Assembly: GCF_900103265.1 (NCBI RefSeq)
Contig: NZ_FMWX01000002.1
Coordinates: forward strand, 124,001 to 188,000
Source of the DNA: Sphingomonas sp. NFR15
GTDB taxonomy: Bacteria > Pseudomonadota > Alphaproteobacteria > Sphingomonadales > Sphingomonadaceae
Length of the DNA: 64,000 nucleotides
Reading direction: 5' to 3'
In this document: positions 52,812 through 61,074 of the stretch, piece by piece
How positions within the stretch are numbered: position 1 is the stretch's first letter
How the letters are laid out: each line of letters opens with the position of its first letter
Translations under genes and position numbers: made by a program
The notes under the pieces: generated by a model
Told to the model about the DNA's origin: nothing
What the model saw: the letters and a program-made list of their open reading frames with translations, nothing else
The model's database searches: none

Positions 52812-55112
52812 TCAGCTTCGCAGCCGCTCGATCGCCTGCGCCAGCGCCACATAGAGCTTGCCCATGTCCGACGACAGCAATGTCACGCCCAGCGGCGAGC
52901 CATCGCGTTGCGCGAGAATCGCGCGCAGCATAGCTTCGAAATCGTGGATGTAGCGGTTGACGTGGTCGCGGAAGCGATCGTCATCGTCGTACAGCCGGGC
53001 GATTTCACGCGCCTCGCCGCCGTCGAGCAGCCGCACCGCGCGGCGCGTGAACACGCCGCGATCGCCGCGCAGATAGGCGGCCCAGGCGCTGTCGGCGACT
53101 TCGGTCGAAAAGGTCTTGGCGATGTCGATCGAGGCCGAATTGAGCGCTTCGATCAACAGCGAGACACGGCGCGCGAAACTTTCCTCCTCGGCCTTCTCGC
53201 GCTCGTTGCGCGCCTGTTCGACGCGCGTCTCGACGATCGCGCTCGCCGCGCTTATCGTGGCGATCTGCTCGGCGATCCGCGCGGCGACGCCTTCGGCGAC
53301 ACGCGCCGCCTCTTCCGCCGCCTCGCCGATCGCGGTGAGGTTGAGGTCGAGCGAGGAGGTCGCCGCGCGCTGCATCGCGTCCGCGCTCGCGGCTTCCAGC
53401 GCGGCGGCGGCCTCCGGGATCACGCTGGCGAGCGTCTCGCGCGCGCTCGCGGCGGCCGCGCTGGCGGTATCGCGCACGCGCAGCAACGCATCGACGAGGC
53501 GCGGCGCGGCATCCTCCGCGAACCGGTTGGCCTGTCCGATCGTCGCCTCGACCGAGGCGCCAAGCTCCGCCGCCTTGCCGGTACTCTCGGCGAGCGTCGC
53601 GCGCAGCGTGCCCGCGAGCGTCTCCGCCTGGTCGCGCTGGCCCGAGATGACGAAGGCGACCGATTCGATCGCGTCATGCGTGTCTTCGGCGGCGGTGACG
53701 AGCGCGGCCAACTCGGGCCGGGCGTCGCCGACCAGACGGCGGCTCGCGCCGATCCGCTCGTCGAGCCGCGCGAGCGCGGCGGGAACCGTCTCGTCGATCT
53801 CGCGCGTCGCCGAATCGAGCGCGACCAGCAGCCGCTCGGTCGTTCCGATCGTCGTCGTGGCGATCTCGTCGCCGGCGCGGATCGTTTCGGACATGCCCTG
53901 GGCCGAGGCGCGCAACGCCTCGATCGACACGGCGAGTTCGCGCGCGCGCGCGGCCTGACGGTCATGGAAGCCGTCGAACTCGGCGGAGAGATGATCGGCA
54001 CCGGCGCCGAGCGTCTCGACCATGTCGGTGGTGGCGTCGCGCTGCGCCGCCAGCCGCGCGGCGATCCGGTCGATCACGGTCTCGATGTCGGCGATGCGTG
54101 CGGCGAGCGCCTCCGCGCTATGCTTGGCGGCATGGTCGAGCGCAGCCTGATGCGTGCCGAGCATCGCCAGCATCGCCTCGCCCTGCGCGCTGATCCCCTT
54201 GCGCGCCTCGTCGACCGCGCCGGCGGTGCGATCGAGCAGGCCGTCGACCGATGCCGACATCTCCGCGCTCACCTGTTCGAGCCGCGCCGCCGCCGATTCG
54301 CTGGTCGCCTTCATCCGCATCAGATTCGCGGCGAGCTTCTGCGCGGCACCGCCCGCGACCTGATCCGCCTCGCGCCCGCGCGCGGCGAGCGCGGCGAGCT
54401 GCGCGTCGAGCGCGGTCGCGCTCTCGCTCGCCACGATCGCGGTGTGCTTGAGCTGCTCGGTCAGCGACGCCGTCTCCTCGCCCGCGCGCGGCAGCATCGC
54501 GATCAGCGTCTCGAGCTTGGCGCAGGCATCCGCCGAGAGCGCGGCGAGCGACTTGGCGTTGGCATCGGCCCGCGCGATCTCGGCGGCGATGCCGCTGCCG
54601 ATGCCGCCGAGCCGCGCGGTCGCGGTCTCGCCCAGCATGGTCAGGGTCGCGGCCTGCTCGGCGAGCCGTTCGCGATTGTCCTCGATCGTGCGCGACAGCG
54701 CCGCCACCGTGGTTTCGAGCGACGCCGCCTCGGCACGCATCGCGCGCGCGGTGCCGGCGAAGCGATTCGCCTCGGCGCGGCTGGTGCGCAACGCGAGCAA
54801 CAACCCGATGCCGATCAGCGCGGGCGGCACGCACAGGGCGGCGATGAAGACCGCCAGCTCCATCGGCGGCGTCTCCGCGAGGCGGTTCCAGCTCAGCGCG
54901 AGCATCGCGCCGATCCAACCGACCGACACCACCGCGCCGAGCACCGGCAGCACCCGGCCCGATCGTGGTTCCGGCGCCTCGTCGAAATCGAGCAAGTCTT
55001 GCGGCGTGTCCGTCAGCGGCTCTTTGATATGCTCTCCGCCTCCGGCGCGGTCGCCGGCCGAAAAATCGCCCGCGCTCGGGCGAAGATCAATGATGCGAGA
55101 ACCCCCGTTCAT
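52812..55112 (-). CDS. Two-helix membrane protein with very long alanine-rich coiled coil
   Basis: A 766-residue protein of no family that I recognise. A cytoplasmic-looking N-terminus of about 45 residues (RIIDLRPSAGDF) leads to two transmembrane helices (VLPVLGAVVSVGWIGAMLAL and MELAVFIAALCVPPALIGIG). About 560 residues of heptad-like Ala/Glu/Arg-rich coiled coil follow, resembling chemoreceptor signalling domains in composition but without a recognisable hairpin tip. A more globular end (RDRGVFTRRAVRLLDGGEAR, RYIHDFEAML) closes it. The start at 55112 has only a weak ribosome-binding site. It is divergent from the HPt-like gene. A structural or division-related role would fit, but nothing proves it. 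Confidence 0.7.
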   Translation of the reverse strand: MNGGSRIIDLRPSAGDFSAGDRAGGGEHIKEPLTDTPQDLLDFDEAPEPRSGRVLPVLGAVVSVGWIGAMLALSWNRLAETPPMELAVFIAALCVPPALIGIGLLLALRTSRAEANRFAGTARAMRAEAASLETTVAALSRTIEDNRERLAEQAATLTMLGETATARLGGIGSGIAAEIARADANAKSLAALSADACAKLETLIAMLPRAGEETASLTEQLKHTAIVASESATALDAQLAALAARGREADQVAGGAAQKLAANLMRMKATSESAAARLEQVSAEMSASVDGLLDRTAGAVDEARKGISAQGEAMLAMLGTHQAALDHAAKHSAEALAARIADIETVIDRIAARLAAQRDATTDMVETLGAGADHLSAEFDGFHDRQAARARELAVSIEALRASAQGMSETIRAGDEIATTTIGTTERLLVALDSATREIDETVPAALARLDERIGASRRLVGDARPELAALVTAAEDTHDAIESVAFVISGQRDQAETLAGTLRATLAESTGKAAELGASVEATIGQANRFAEDAAPRLVDALLRVRDTASAAAASARETLASVIPEAAAALEAASADAMQRAATSSLDLNLTAIGEAAEEAARVAEGVAARIAEQIATISAASAIVETRVEQARNEREKAEEESFARRVSLLIEALNSASIDIAKTFSTEVADSAWAAYLRGDRGVFTRRAVRLLDGGEAREIARLYDDDDRFRDHVNRYIHDFEAMLRAILAQRDGSPLGVTLLSSDMGKLYVALAQAIERLRS

Positions 55113-55196
55113 TTGCCCGTGTTTACCATGATTCACGCACCGGGGAAGCGAATTGCGAAACCTTGCCTTAACGTTCGTCGTGATATTCGCTCCATT

Positions 55197-55490
55197 ATGG
55201 CTTATGATCCCGGAGCAATCGATGCGACCCTGGCGGCGGCGGTGGGCGACGAGCCCGAGCTGATCGCGGAGCTGCGCGGCGCCTTCCTCGACAGCGCCAA
55301 CCGCGCGCTCGACCAGCTCGAAGCGGCACACCGGGCGCAGGAATGGCGGCTGGCGGCAAGCCGGCTCAAGGGTCTCGCCGCCAGCTTCGGCGCGGTCCGG
55401 CTGATGGCGGTGGCGAACGAAGCCGCCGAGGCTCAGCCGCTCGACATGGCGATCGTGCGCCGGCTGCGCCGCGCGGTGGAGCGGCTCTAA
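55197..55490 (+). CDS. HPt-like protein lacking the phospho-acceptor histidine
   Basis: A 97-residue helical protein. RLAASRLKGLAASFGAVRLM (residues 51-70) aligns with the HPt core A-H-x-L-K-G-x-A-x-x-x-G-A, but the histidine is Ser55; Leu57, Lys58 and Gly59 are kept. It therefore cannot take part in a normal His-Asp phosphorelay. It may bind a response regulator without phosphotransfer. The ATG at 55197 is 84 bases from the divergent coiled-coil gene. Confidence 0.72.
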   Translation: MAYDPGAIDATLAAAVGDEPELIAELRGAFLDSANRALDQLEAAHRAQEWRLAASRLKGLAASFGAVRLMAVANEAAEAQPLDMAIVRRLRRAVERL

Positions 55491-55604
55491 CCCCCTCCGT
55501 TTGTCCCGGGCGCAGGTGCATTCGGCCCCGCTCGACATGGGCGGCGCGCCCATGTTTCCGCATCACCTTTGCCTTTGCCGGCAACACCGCCTAATGGCCC
55601 CCCG

Positions 55605-56765
55605 ATGCTGGCGGGCCTGATTTTTGCGACGGAAGATGCCGAGGATCGTGCGGGGACGCTGGCGGAGACGCTTCCGTTCGGTGGACTGACACTCATCGAA
55701 TTCCAGGCGCGGCTGCTGATCGCGGCCGGCGCGACCCAGATCGTGCTCGCGGTCGCGCGCATGACGCCGGGGCTGCTCGGCGCGATCAGCCGGATCGGGC
55801 GGCGCGGGGTCACCGTCGATGCGGTGCGCACCGCGGCCGAGGCGGTCGAGACGCTCCATCCGCTCGCGCGCGTCGCGGTGGTCGCGGACGGCGTGGTCAC
55901 GACCGGGGACACGGTGGCGCTGCTCGCCGCCGAACGGGGCGACACCTTGCTCGTCGCCGACGACGGCGACGACCGGTTCGAGCGGATCGGCGTTTCGACC
56001 GCATGGGCCGGCCTCGCGCTGATCGAGGTCGCGCGGATCAAGGATGTCGCGGCGATGCCGCACGATTATGATTTCCAGTCGACCTTGCTGCGCATCGTCG
56101 CGCAATCGGGCGCGCGCCAGATCCGCCTGCCGAAGAGCGCGGAATCGACCCACGGCATCGAGCGCGATTCGCAGGCGCTGGCACGCTGGGGCAACGCGAT
56201 CGTCGCGACGCTGATGGCACGGCCCGAGCGGTGGGCCGATCGCTATGCCACCGCCCTGCCCGCGCGCCTGTCGCTGCCGCCGCTGCTCGCGCGCGGCGCG
56301 CCGAGCTGGGCGTTCAGCCTGGGCGCCGCTGTCGCCGGGCTGGGCGGATTGGCCGCGATCCTGTCGGGCTGGCTCGCGATCGGCCTCGTCGTGCTGCTCG
56401 CGGCGATGCTGCTCGCGACGATCGGCCACACGCTCGCCTGGTTGCGCGACGAGGCGTTGCCCGCGCGCCTGCTCGCGGTCGCCGCGCCCGGCATGGCGGC
56501 GGCGAGCCTGCTCGCGGTCGGCGGCGCCACGCATTTGGCGCTCGGCTGGGCGCTGGCGCTCGGCGCGGTCATCGCCGGCGGACTGGTCGAGCGGATCGCG
56601 CTCGCCGCCTGGCCGCACCGTTGGTGGTCGAGCCTCACCGCCGCGCCGATCGTGATGCTGCCGTTCGCGCTGTTCGGCTATCCGCTGGTCGCGCTCGGCG
56701 CCGCCGGCCTATATGCCACAGCGACGCTTGCCGCCGCGATTGAGACGCTGATCGAAAAGCCTTAA
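55605..56765 (+). CDS. Nucleotidyltransferase-like domain fused to a membrane domain
   Basis: A 386-residue protein. The first about 200 residues follow the Rossmann-like nucleotidyltransferase order: ETLPFGGLTLIEFQARLLIA resembles the signature after the Gly-rich loop, and ARVAVVADGVVTTGDTV the second strand, but the Gly-rich GxGTRM loop is missing. From about 225 on there are five or six transmembrane helices without a CDP-alcohol transferase motif. The layout resembles archaeal inositol-phosphate cytidylyltransferase fusions, yet both key motifs are absent. The role is unknown. The gene is followed 35 bases later by a DUF2336 gene. Confidence 0.65.
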   Translation: MLAGLIFATEDAEDRAGTLAETLPFGGLTLIEFQARLLIAAGATQIVLAVARMTPGLLGAISRIGRRGVTVDAVRTAAEAVETLHPLARVAVVADGVVTTGDTVALLAAERGDTLLVADDGDDRFERIGVSTAWAGLALIEVARIKDVAAMPHDYDFQSTLLRIVAQSGARQIRLPKSAESTHGIERDSQALARWGNAIVATLMARPERWADRYATALPARLSLPPLLARGAPSWAFSLGAAVAGLGGLAAILSGWLAIGLVVLLAAMLLATIGHTLAWLRDEALPARLLAVAAPGMAAASLLAVGGATHLALGWALALGAVIAGGLVERIALAAWPHRWWSSLTAAPIVMLPFALFGYPLVALGAAGLYATATLAAAIETLIEKP

Positions 56766-56776
56766 GTCCGTCTTAA
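56762..56776 (+). promoter_or_regulatory. CtrA-type box TTAA-N7-TTAA
   Basis: TTAAGTCCGTCTTAA is an exact TTAA-N7-TTAA, the full-site form bound by phosphorylated CtrA in alphaproteobacteria, followed by C as in TTAAC. It covers the stop codon of the preceding gene and lies 25 bases before the DUF2336 start. A third TTAA follows at 56787, giving the inverted pair CTTAAC/GTTAAG. Confidence 0.6.
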
Positions 56777-56800
56777 CGATGCCCGGTTAAGCGTGCTGGC

Positions 56801-57904
56801 ATGTCGATCAGCGATCGCGATCCGAATCCCGGCGGAAGGGCCGCCGCCCCCACGCTGCTGGCGCGCGCGGCGGCGGCGGATTTGCGCGCCGACCGGCGGC
56901 TCACCACCGCGATCGACGATATTTTCCTCGGCGACGACGGCCGACTCGACGATCGCGCGCGCGCCGCGCTCGCCACCACGCTCGAATCGGTGCTCGGCGC
57001 GATAGAGGCCGCGATTCGCATGCATGCCGCGCGCCTGCTCACCGCGCTCGCACAGCCGCGGCTCGCCGAACTGATCGCCGATGGCGTGTCCGCGCTCGAT
57101 CGGCTGCGCGCGGCCGGGCTGCTGCGTGACCCGGAGCTGATGCACGAGCTGATCGGCCGCGTGCGCCAGGGCCTGATCGCCGACGCGCTGCCGATCGAAC
57201 CGCCGGGCCGTGCCGACCAGCCGAGCCTGCTCGCCCGCCTGTCGCGCCATGCCGATCAGCGCGTCGCGCGCGCCGCCGTCGCGCTGCTCGCCGCGGAGGG
57301 GCATCGCAAGGCGCCGATCCTCGTCGGCGCGGCGCCGCGGGGCGATCTGCCGGCGCCGATCCACCGCCGGCTGGCATGGTGGATCGCCGCCGCGCTGCGC
57401 GCGCGCCCCGCCTCGGGCGACATCGACGCGCTCGACCGCGCGCTCGCCGAAGCGGCTCGGCACAGCATCGCCGCCTATGACGAGAACGATCGCCTCGAAG
57501 CGGTCGCGACTCGCCTCGCCGCCGCGCTCGACGCGGGCGCGGAAGAGCTCGCCGCGCTGCTTGGCGATGCGCTGGCCGACCAGCGGCTGTCGCTGTTCAT
57601 CGCCCTGCTCGGCCATGCGCTGGGCCTCGCTTATGCCGATGTGCGCGATCTGGTGCTCGAGCCCGATGGCGAGCGGCTGTGGCTGGTGCTGCGCGCGCTG
57701 GAGCTGGACCGCGCGGCGATCGCGGCGATCGGGGTGGCGCTGTGCGAGGCCGATCCGCGCCGCGACATCGAACGTTTCGCCGAGACGCTCGACACGATCG
57801 CCGCGATCGAGCCCGAGCGCGCGCGCGCGGCCGTCGCCCCCCTCACGCTCCCGCCCGAATATCGCGCCGCGATGGTCGCGGTCGCGCGGGGGACATGGGC
57901 ATGA
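56801..57904 (+). CDS. DUF2336 family helical protein
   Basis: A 367-residue alpha-helical protein without signal or membrane segments. Repeated helical hairpins (DERLTTAIDD-like start, VRQGLIADALP, LARLSRHADQRVARAAVALL, LLGHALGLAYADVRDLVL) agree with DUF2336, a HEAT-like family of unknown function in alphaproteobacteria. It is coupled by an ATGA overlap to the kinase-like gene, so the two products probably work together. Confidence 0.7.
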   Translation: MSISDRDPNPGGRAAAPTLLARAAAADLRADRRLTTAIDDIFLGDDGRLDDRARAALATTLESVLGAIEAAIRMHAARLLTALAQPRLAELIADGVSALDRLRAAGLLRDPELMHELIGRVRQGLIADALPIEPPGRADQPSLLARLSRHADQRVARAAVALLAAEGHRKAPILVGAAPRGDLPAPIHRRLAWWIAAALRARPASGDIDALDRALAEAARHSIAAYDENDRLEAVATRLAAALDAGAEELAALLGDALADQRLSLFIALLGHALGLAYADVRDLVLEPDGERLWLVLRALELDRAAIAAIGVALCEADPRRDIERFAETLDTIAAIEPERARAAVAPLTLPPEYRAAMVAVARGTWA

Positions 57905-59256
57905 ACGCGCACGATCCGGTGCCGCCGCTGGTGCGCGGCCTCGTCGATCCCGATGGGCGATTGGTCGAGGCCGACCAGCGGCTCGAGGATCTCAACGCGC
58001 GCGCGGGCGGCGCGATCGGCGAACCCATGGCGGTGCCGCAACTGGCGCGGCTCGCGCGGCTCGCGCAGCGGCTCGGCATTCTCGTCTCGCGCGGCGTCGT
58101 CGCGGCGGACGGCGCGGACGATCTCGATTTGTGGGTGCGCGCCGAGCCGGGCGCGGCGGGCGTGTCGCTCGCCATCACCGGCTGGCGCGGCCGCCCCGCC
58201 TGGACCGCGCCCGATGCCAGCATCGAGGCCGACCACGCATCGCTCGCCACCGACGCGGACTGGCGCTGGGAGACCGATGCGGCGTTGCGGCTGACCTTCC
58301 TCACCCCCGATGTCGGCACGCGCCACGGCTTCGATGCCGATTCGCTGTTGGGGCAGCCGCTTACCGCCCTGTTCGTGCTCGGCGAGGACGAGAGCGGTGG
58401 CTTCCCGATCCTCGGCGGGCTGGCGATGCGCGAGCGGTTCGAGGATCAACCCGCGCGGCTGCGCGCGACGGGCGAGCCGCTGCGCCTCGCCGCCGCCCCG
58501 CGCAGCAACATGCGCGGCGAGTTCGTCGGTTTCATCGGCGCGGCGGCGGTCGATCGCCCGCAGGCCGCGCGGACGATCGACGATGCCGGCGGCGCGTTCG
58601 CCGCGAGGCTCGACACCGCGTTGCGCGCGCCGCTCGGACGGATCATCGCCAACGCCGACAGCATCAACGCCCGCTCGGACGGGCCGCTGCGGCAGGATTA
58701 TGTCGATTACGCCGCCGATATCGCCAGCGCCGCGCGGCATCTGATCGGGCTGGTCGACGATCTGGTCGATTTGCAGGCGATCGAGCGGCCCGACTTCCAG
58801 GTCGCGATCGAGACGATCGACCTCGCCGATCTCGCGCGCCGCGCCGCCGGGCTGCTCGCGGTGCGCGCCGCCGATGCGAAGGTGCGGATCGACAAGCCCG
58901 CACTCGGCGAGGCCCTGCCCGCGCGCGGCGAGTTCCGCCGCGTGTTGCAGATCCTCGTCAACCTGATCGGCAATGCCGTGCGCTATTCGCCCGAAGGCGG
59001 CGTCATCTGGGTGCGGGCCGAGCGCGACGGCGCGGCGGCGGCGATCATCGTCGCCGATCAGGGCAAGGGCATCGCCGAGGCGGATCAGGCGCGGATCTTC
59101 GAGAAGTTCGAACGCGTCGATCCGCGCGAACCCGGCGGCAGCGGCCTCGGCCTGTATATCGCGCGGCGGCTGGCGCGCGCGATGGACGGCGAGATCACGC
59201 TCGACAGCGCCCCCGGGCACGGCGCCCGATTCGTCCTGACCCTGCCAGCAGCTTGA
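57901..59256 (+). CDS. Histidine-kinase-like protein with PAS domain, phospho-acceptor His replaced
   Basis: A 451-residue soluble protein. A PAS-like segment (DWRWETDAALRLTFLTPDVG onward, about 119-216) precedes a dimerisation helix that reads FAARLDTALRAPLGRIIAN. In kinases this is F-x-x-x-x-S-H-E-L-R-x-P-L, so the phospho-acceptor His is Thr239. The ATPase part is intact: N box NLIGNAVRYSPEGG (354-366), G1 DQGKGI (386-391), F box IFEKFERVDP, G2 GSGLGLYIA (413-421). ATP binding is likely; autophosphorylation on His is not. It is coupled to DUF2336 by ATGA. Confidence 0.8.
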   Translation: MNAHDPVPPLVRGLVDPDGRLVEADQRLEDLNARAGGAIGEPMAVPQLARLARLAQRLGILVSRGVVAADGADDLDLWVRAEPGAAGVSLAITGWRGRPAWTAPDASIEADHASLATDADWRWETDAALRLTFLTPDVGTRHGFDADSLLGQPLTALFVLGEDESGGFPILGGLAMRERFEDQPARLRATGEPLRLAAAPRSNMRGEFVGFIGAAAVDRPQAARTIDDAGGAFAARLDTALRAPLGRIIANADSINARSDGPLRQDYVDYAADIASAARHLIGLVDDLVDLQAIERPDFQVAIETIDLADLARRAAGLLAVRAADAKVRIDKPALGEALPARGEFRRVLQILVNLIGNAVRYSPEGGVIWVRAERDGAAAAIIVADQGKGIAEADQARIFEKFERVDPREPGGSGLGLYIARRLARAMDGEITLDSAPGHGARFVLTLPAA

Positions 59257-59277
59257 TCCTCCCCGTCCCGGCAGGGA

Positions 59278-59625
59278 TCACCCCAGCGCGGCCGCCGCGT
59301 AAACCTCGGGCTTGAACCCCGCCAGCAGCATGTCGCCGCTTTCCAGGACCGGCCGTTTGATCATCGACGGCTGCGCGATCATCAGGTCGATCGCCTTGTC
59401 GCGGGTGAGATCGGCCTTGTCCGCCTCGGGCAGTTTGCGGAACGTCGTGCCAGCGCGATTGAGCAGCGCCTCCCAGCCGAGCGTGTCGCTCCACCGCTCC
59501 AGCGTCGCCCGGTCGATCCCCGCCTTCTTGTAATCATGGAACGCATACGCCACGCCATGCGCGTCGAGCCAGCTCCACGCCTTCTTCATCGTGTCGCAAT
59601 TGCGGATACCGTAGAGCGTCGTCAT
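59278..59625 (-). CDS. ArsC/Spx-family reductase, YffB-like
   Basis: A 115-residue thioredoxin-fold protein. LYGIRNCDTMKKAWSWLDAHG has the N-terminal Cys and KK of the YffB/ArsC-like branch, and SMIKRPVLESGDMLLAGFKPE the usual C-terminal loop. There is no CxxC (C-D-T-M). Family members are suggested to use glutathione; arsenate is not the expected substrate. The ATG overlaps the stop of the GNAT gene as ATGA. Confidence 0.87.
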   Translation of the reverse strand: MTTLYGIRNCDTMKKAWSWLDAHGVAYAFHDYKKAGIDRATLERWSDTLGWEALLNRAGTTFRKLPEADKADLTRDKAIDLMIAQPSMIKRPVLESGDMLLAGFKPEVYAAAALG

Positions 59626-60044
59626 CGTACCTCATCACCCCCGAGAAAGCGCCCGAACACCACGATCGGCTGCCGCTCCAGCCCCAGCGCCTCATAGAAA
59701 CCGAGCGCGGTCGCATTGCCCTCGCGCACCATCAACTGCACCTTCGGCACACCGCGCGCGGCGAGCCACGCCTGCGCCGCCGCCATCAGTGCGCGCCCCA
59801 GTCCGCTCCGCCGCCGCTCGGGCGCGACGGCGAGATAATAGATCCAGCCGCGATGCCCGTCGAACCCGACCATCACGCTGCCGATGGCGTCAGTGCCGTC
59901 GCGCGCCACCAGCACCGTCGAGGTCGCGGTGGCGAGCGCGAGCGCGAAATCGGCATCGGGGTCGTTCCACGGCCGCGTCAGCCCGCACGCGCGCCACAGC
60001 GCGACCACCGCGGCCGCGTCGCTGGCGCTCGCCTCCGCGATCAT
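59622..60044 (-). CDS. GNAT N-acetyltransferase, YpeA-like
   Basis: A 140-residue acetyltransferase. IYYLAVAPERRRSGLGRALM is the acetyl-CoA pyrophosphate loop (R/Q-x-x-G-x-G/A), and GNATALGFYEALGLERQP the C-terminal motif. It resembles YpeA; the substrate is unknown. It overlaps genes on both sides by four bases (ATGA), so it is translated together with another GNAT and the YffB-like protein. Confidence 0.87.
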   Translation of the reverse strand: MIAEASASDAAAVVALWRACGLTRPWNDPDADFALALATATSTVLVARDGTDAIGSVMVGFDGHRGWIYYLAVAPERRRSGLGRALMAAAQAWLAARGVPKVQLMVREGNATALGFYEALGLERQPIVVFGRFLGGDEVR

Positions 60045-60511
60045 GCGATGCCCCGCAAGTGCAGCTTGTAGCCGATGTGGCTACGCTCCCAGCCGAGCCG
60101 CTCGTAGAAACGGTGCGCGTCGATGCGGTCGCGCTGCGTGGTGAGCTGCACCATCCCGCATCCCGCCGCGCGGCACTGCTCGACCGCCCAGTGCACCAGC
60201 TCGGCGCCCAGCCCCTGCCCGCGCAGGTCGCTCGCGATCCGCACCGCCTCCAGATGGCCGCGCGACGCACCTTTGCGCGAAAGGCCGGGCAGCACCGCGA
60301 TCTGCACCGTGCCGACCACGCGCCCCTCGAACTCGGCCACCACCAGCCGCATCTTCGGGTTCGCGGTGATCGCCGCGAACGCCGCGAGATAGCCCGGATC
60401 GAGCGGCAGGCTGGCGTCCTCGCGCGCGGCCCCCTTGATATCGTCGGCGAGCATCGCAACGATCGCGGGCAGATCGTCGCGCGTCGCGTCGCGCATGTGC
60501 AATCGGGCCAT
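60041..60511 (-). CDS. GNAT-family N-acetyltransferase
   Basis: A 156-residue acetyltransferase with HLEAVRIASDLRGQGLGAEL as the CoA-binding loop and DAHRFYERLGWERSHIGYKL near the end. AAGGA lies five bases before the ATG at 60511. A much longer in-frame reading upstream crosses a repeat and is rejected. It is first in a leftward three-gene set after the type B repeat. Confidence 0.87.
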   Translation of the reverse strand: MARLHMRDATRDDLPAIVAMLADDIKGAAREDASLPLDPGYLAAFAAITANPKMRLVVAEFEGRVVGTVQIAVLPGLSRKGASRGHLEAVRIASDLRGQGLGAELVHWAVEQCRAAGCGMVQLTTQRDRIDAHRFYERLGWERSHIGYKLHLRGIA

Positions 60512-60565
60512 CCGATCCTTCCGGCAAAGCGCGGCTGATAGCATAGCTGTAAGAAGACGAAAGTC

Positions 60566-60653
60566 CGTCGCCCCGGCGAAGGCCGGGGCCGGCTTGTTGT
60601 TTTGCGAGCCGGCTGACCCACACCCAACGGCCCCGGCCTCCGCCGGGGCGACG
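60566..60653. repeat. Intergenic palindromic repeat, type B
   Basis: Arms of 25 bases (60566-60590 and 60629-60653), beginning CGTCGCCCCGGCG, are inverted copies with one mismatch. The 38-base loop is GT/CA-rich. It lies between DUF1810 and GNAT genes of the same direction. Confidence 0.75.
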
Positions 60654-60654
60654 A

Positions 60655-61074
60655 TCACCCGATCCGCGCCAGCGTCGCCGCGTCCCGCGTACCGTGATAC
60701 CAACGATCGAGCGCCGCGCCGAACACCGCCCCACCGCCCGCCGCCTCGAACAGCGTCAGCGAGGAGCGCAATTTCACCGCGTCGACCGGTCCGAACACCG
60801 CCTCGGGCGCGCTCGGCGGCAGATCCTGCAGCGCCGCGGTGATCTCGCGCAGCCGCGCGCCCAGCACGGGATGCGCCAGATACGCCCGCGCCTCGTCGAG
60901 CGACTGGATCGCGTAGCGCCGCGCCATCGCGCTCGATCCCAGCCCGGCGATCTGCGGGAAGATGAACCACATCCAATGGCTGCGCTTGGCGCCGCGCCGC
61001 ATCTCGGCGAGCGCGGTCGCATAGCTGTCGGCCTGCGCCTCCAGGAAGCGCTCGAGATCGAACGAGTCGCTCAT
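60655..61074 (-). CDS. DUF1810 family protein
   Basis: A 139-residue helical protein. FDLERFLEAQADSYATALAE, then GAKRSHWMWFIFPQIAGLG, YAIQSLDEARAYLAHPVLG and LRSSLTLFEAA are the conserved DUF1810 blocks. Its HWMWFIFPQ core is highly diagnostic. The function is unknown, though members are found near ADP-ribose-related genes in some genomes. The ATG overlaps the preceding gene's stop as ATGA. Confidence 0.92.
   Translation of the reverse strand: MSDSFDLERFLEAQADSYATALAEMRRGAKRSHWMWFIFPQIAGLGSSAMARRYAIQSLDEARAYLAHPVLGARLREITAALQDLPPSAPEAVFGPVDAVKLRSSLTLFEAAGGGAVFGAALDRWYHGTRDAATLARIG

Noticed and set aside
52722..55196. Long plus-strand frame leading into the HPt-like gene
   Set aside because: This is the antisense of the coiled-coil protein; only the last 97 codons, from 55197, look like a protein.
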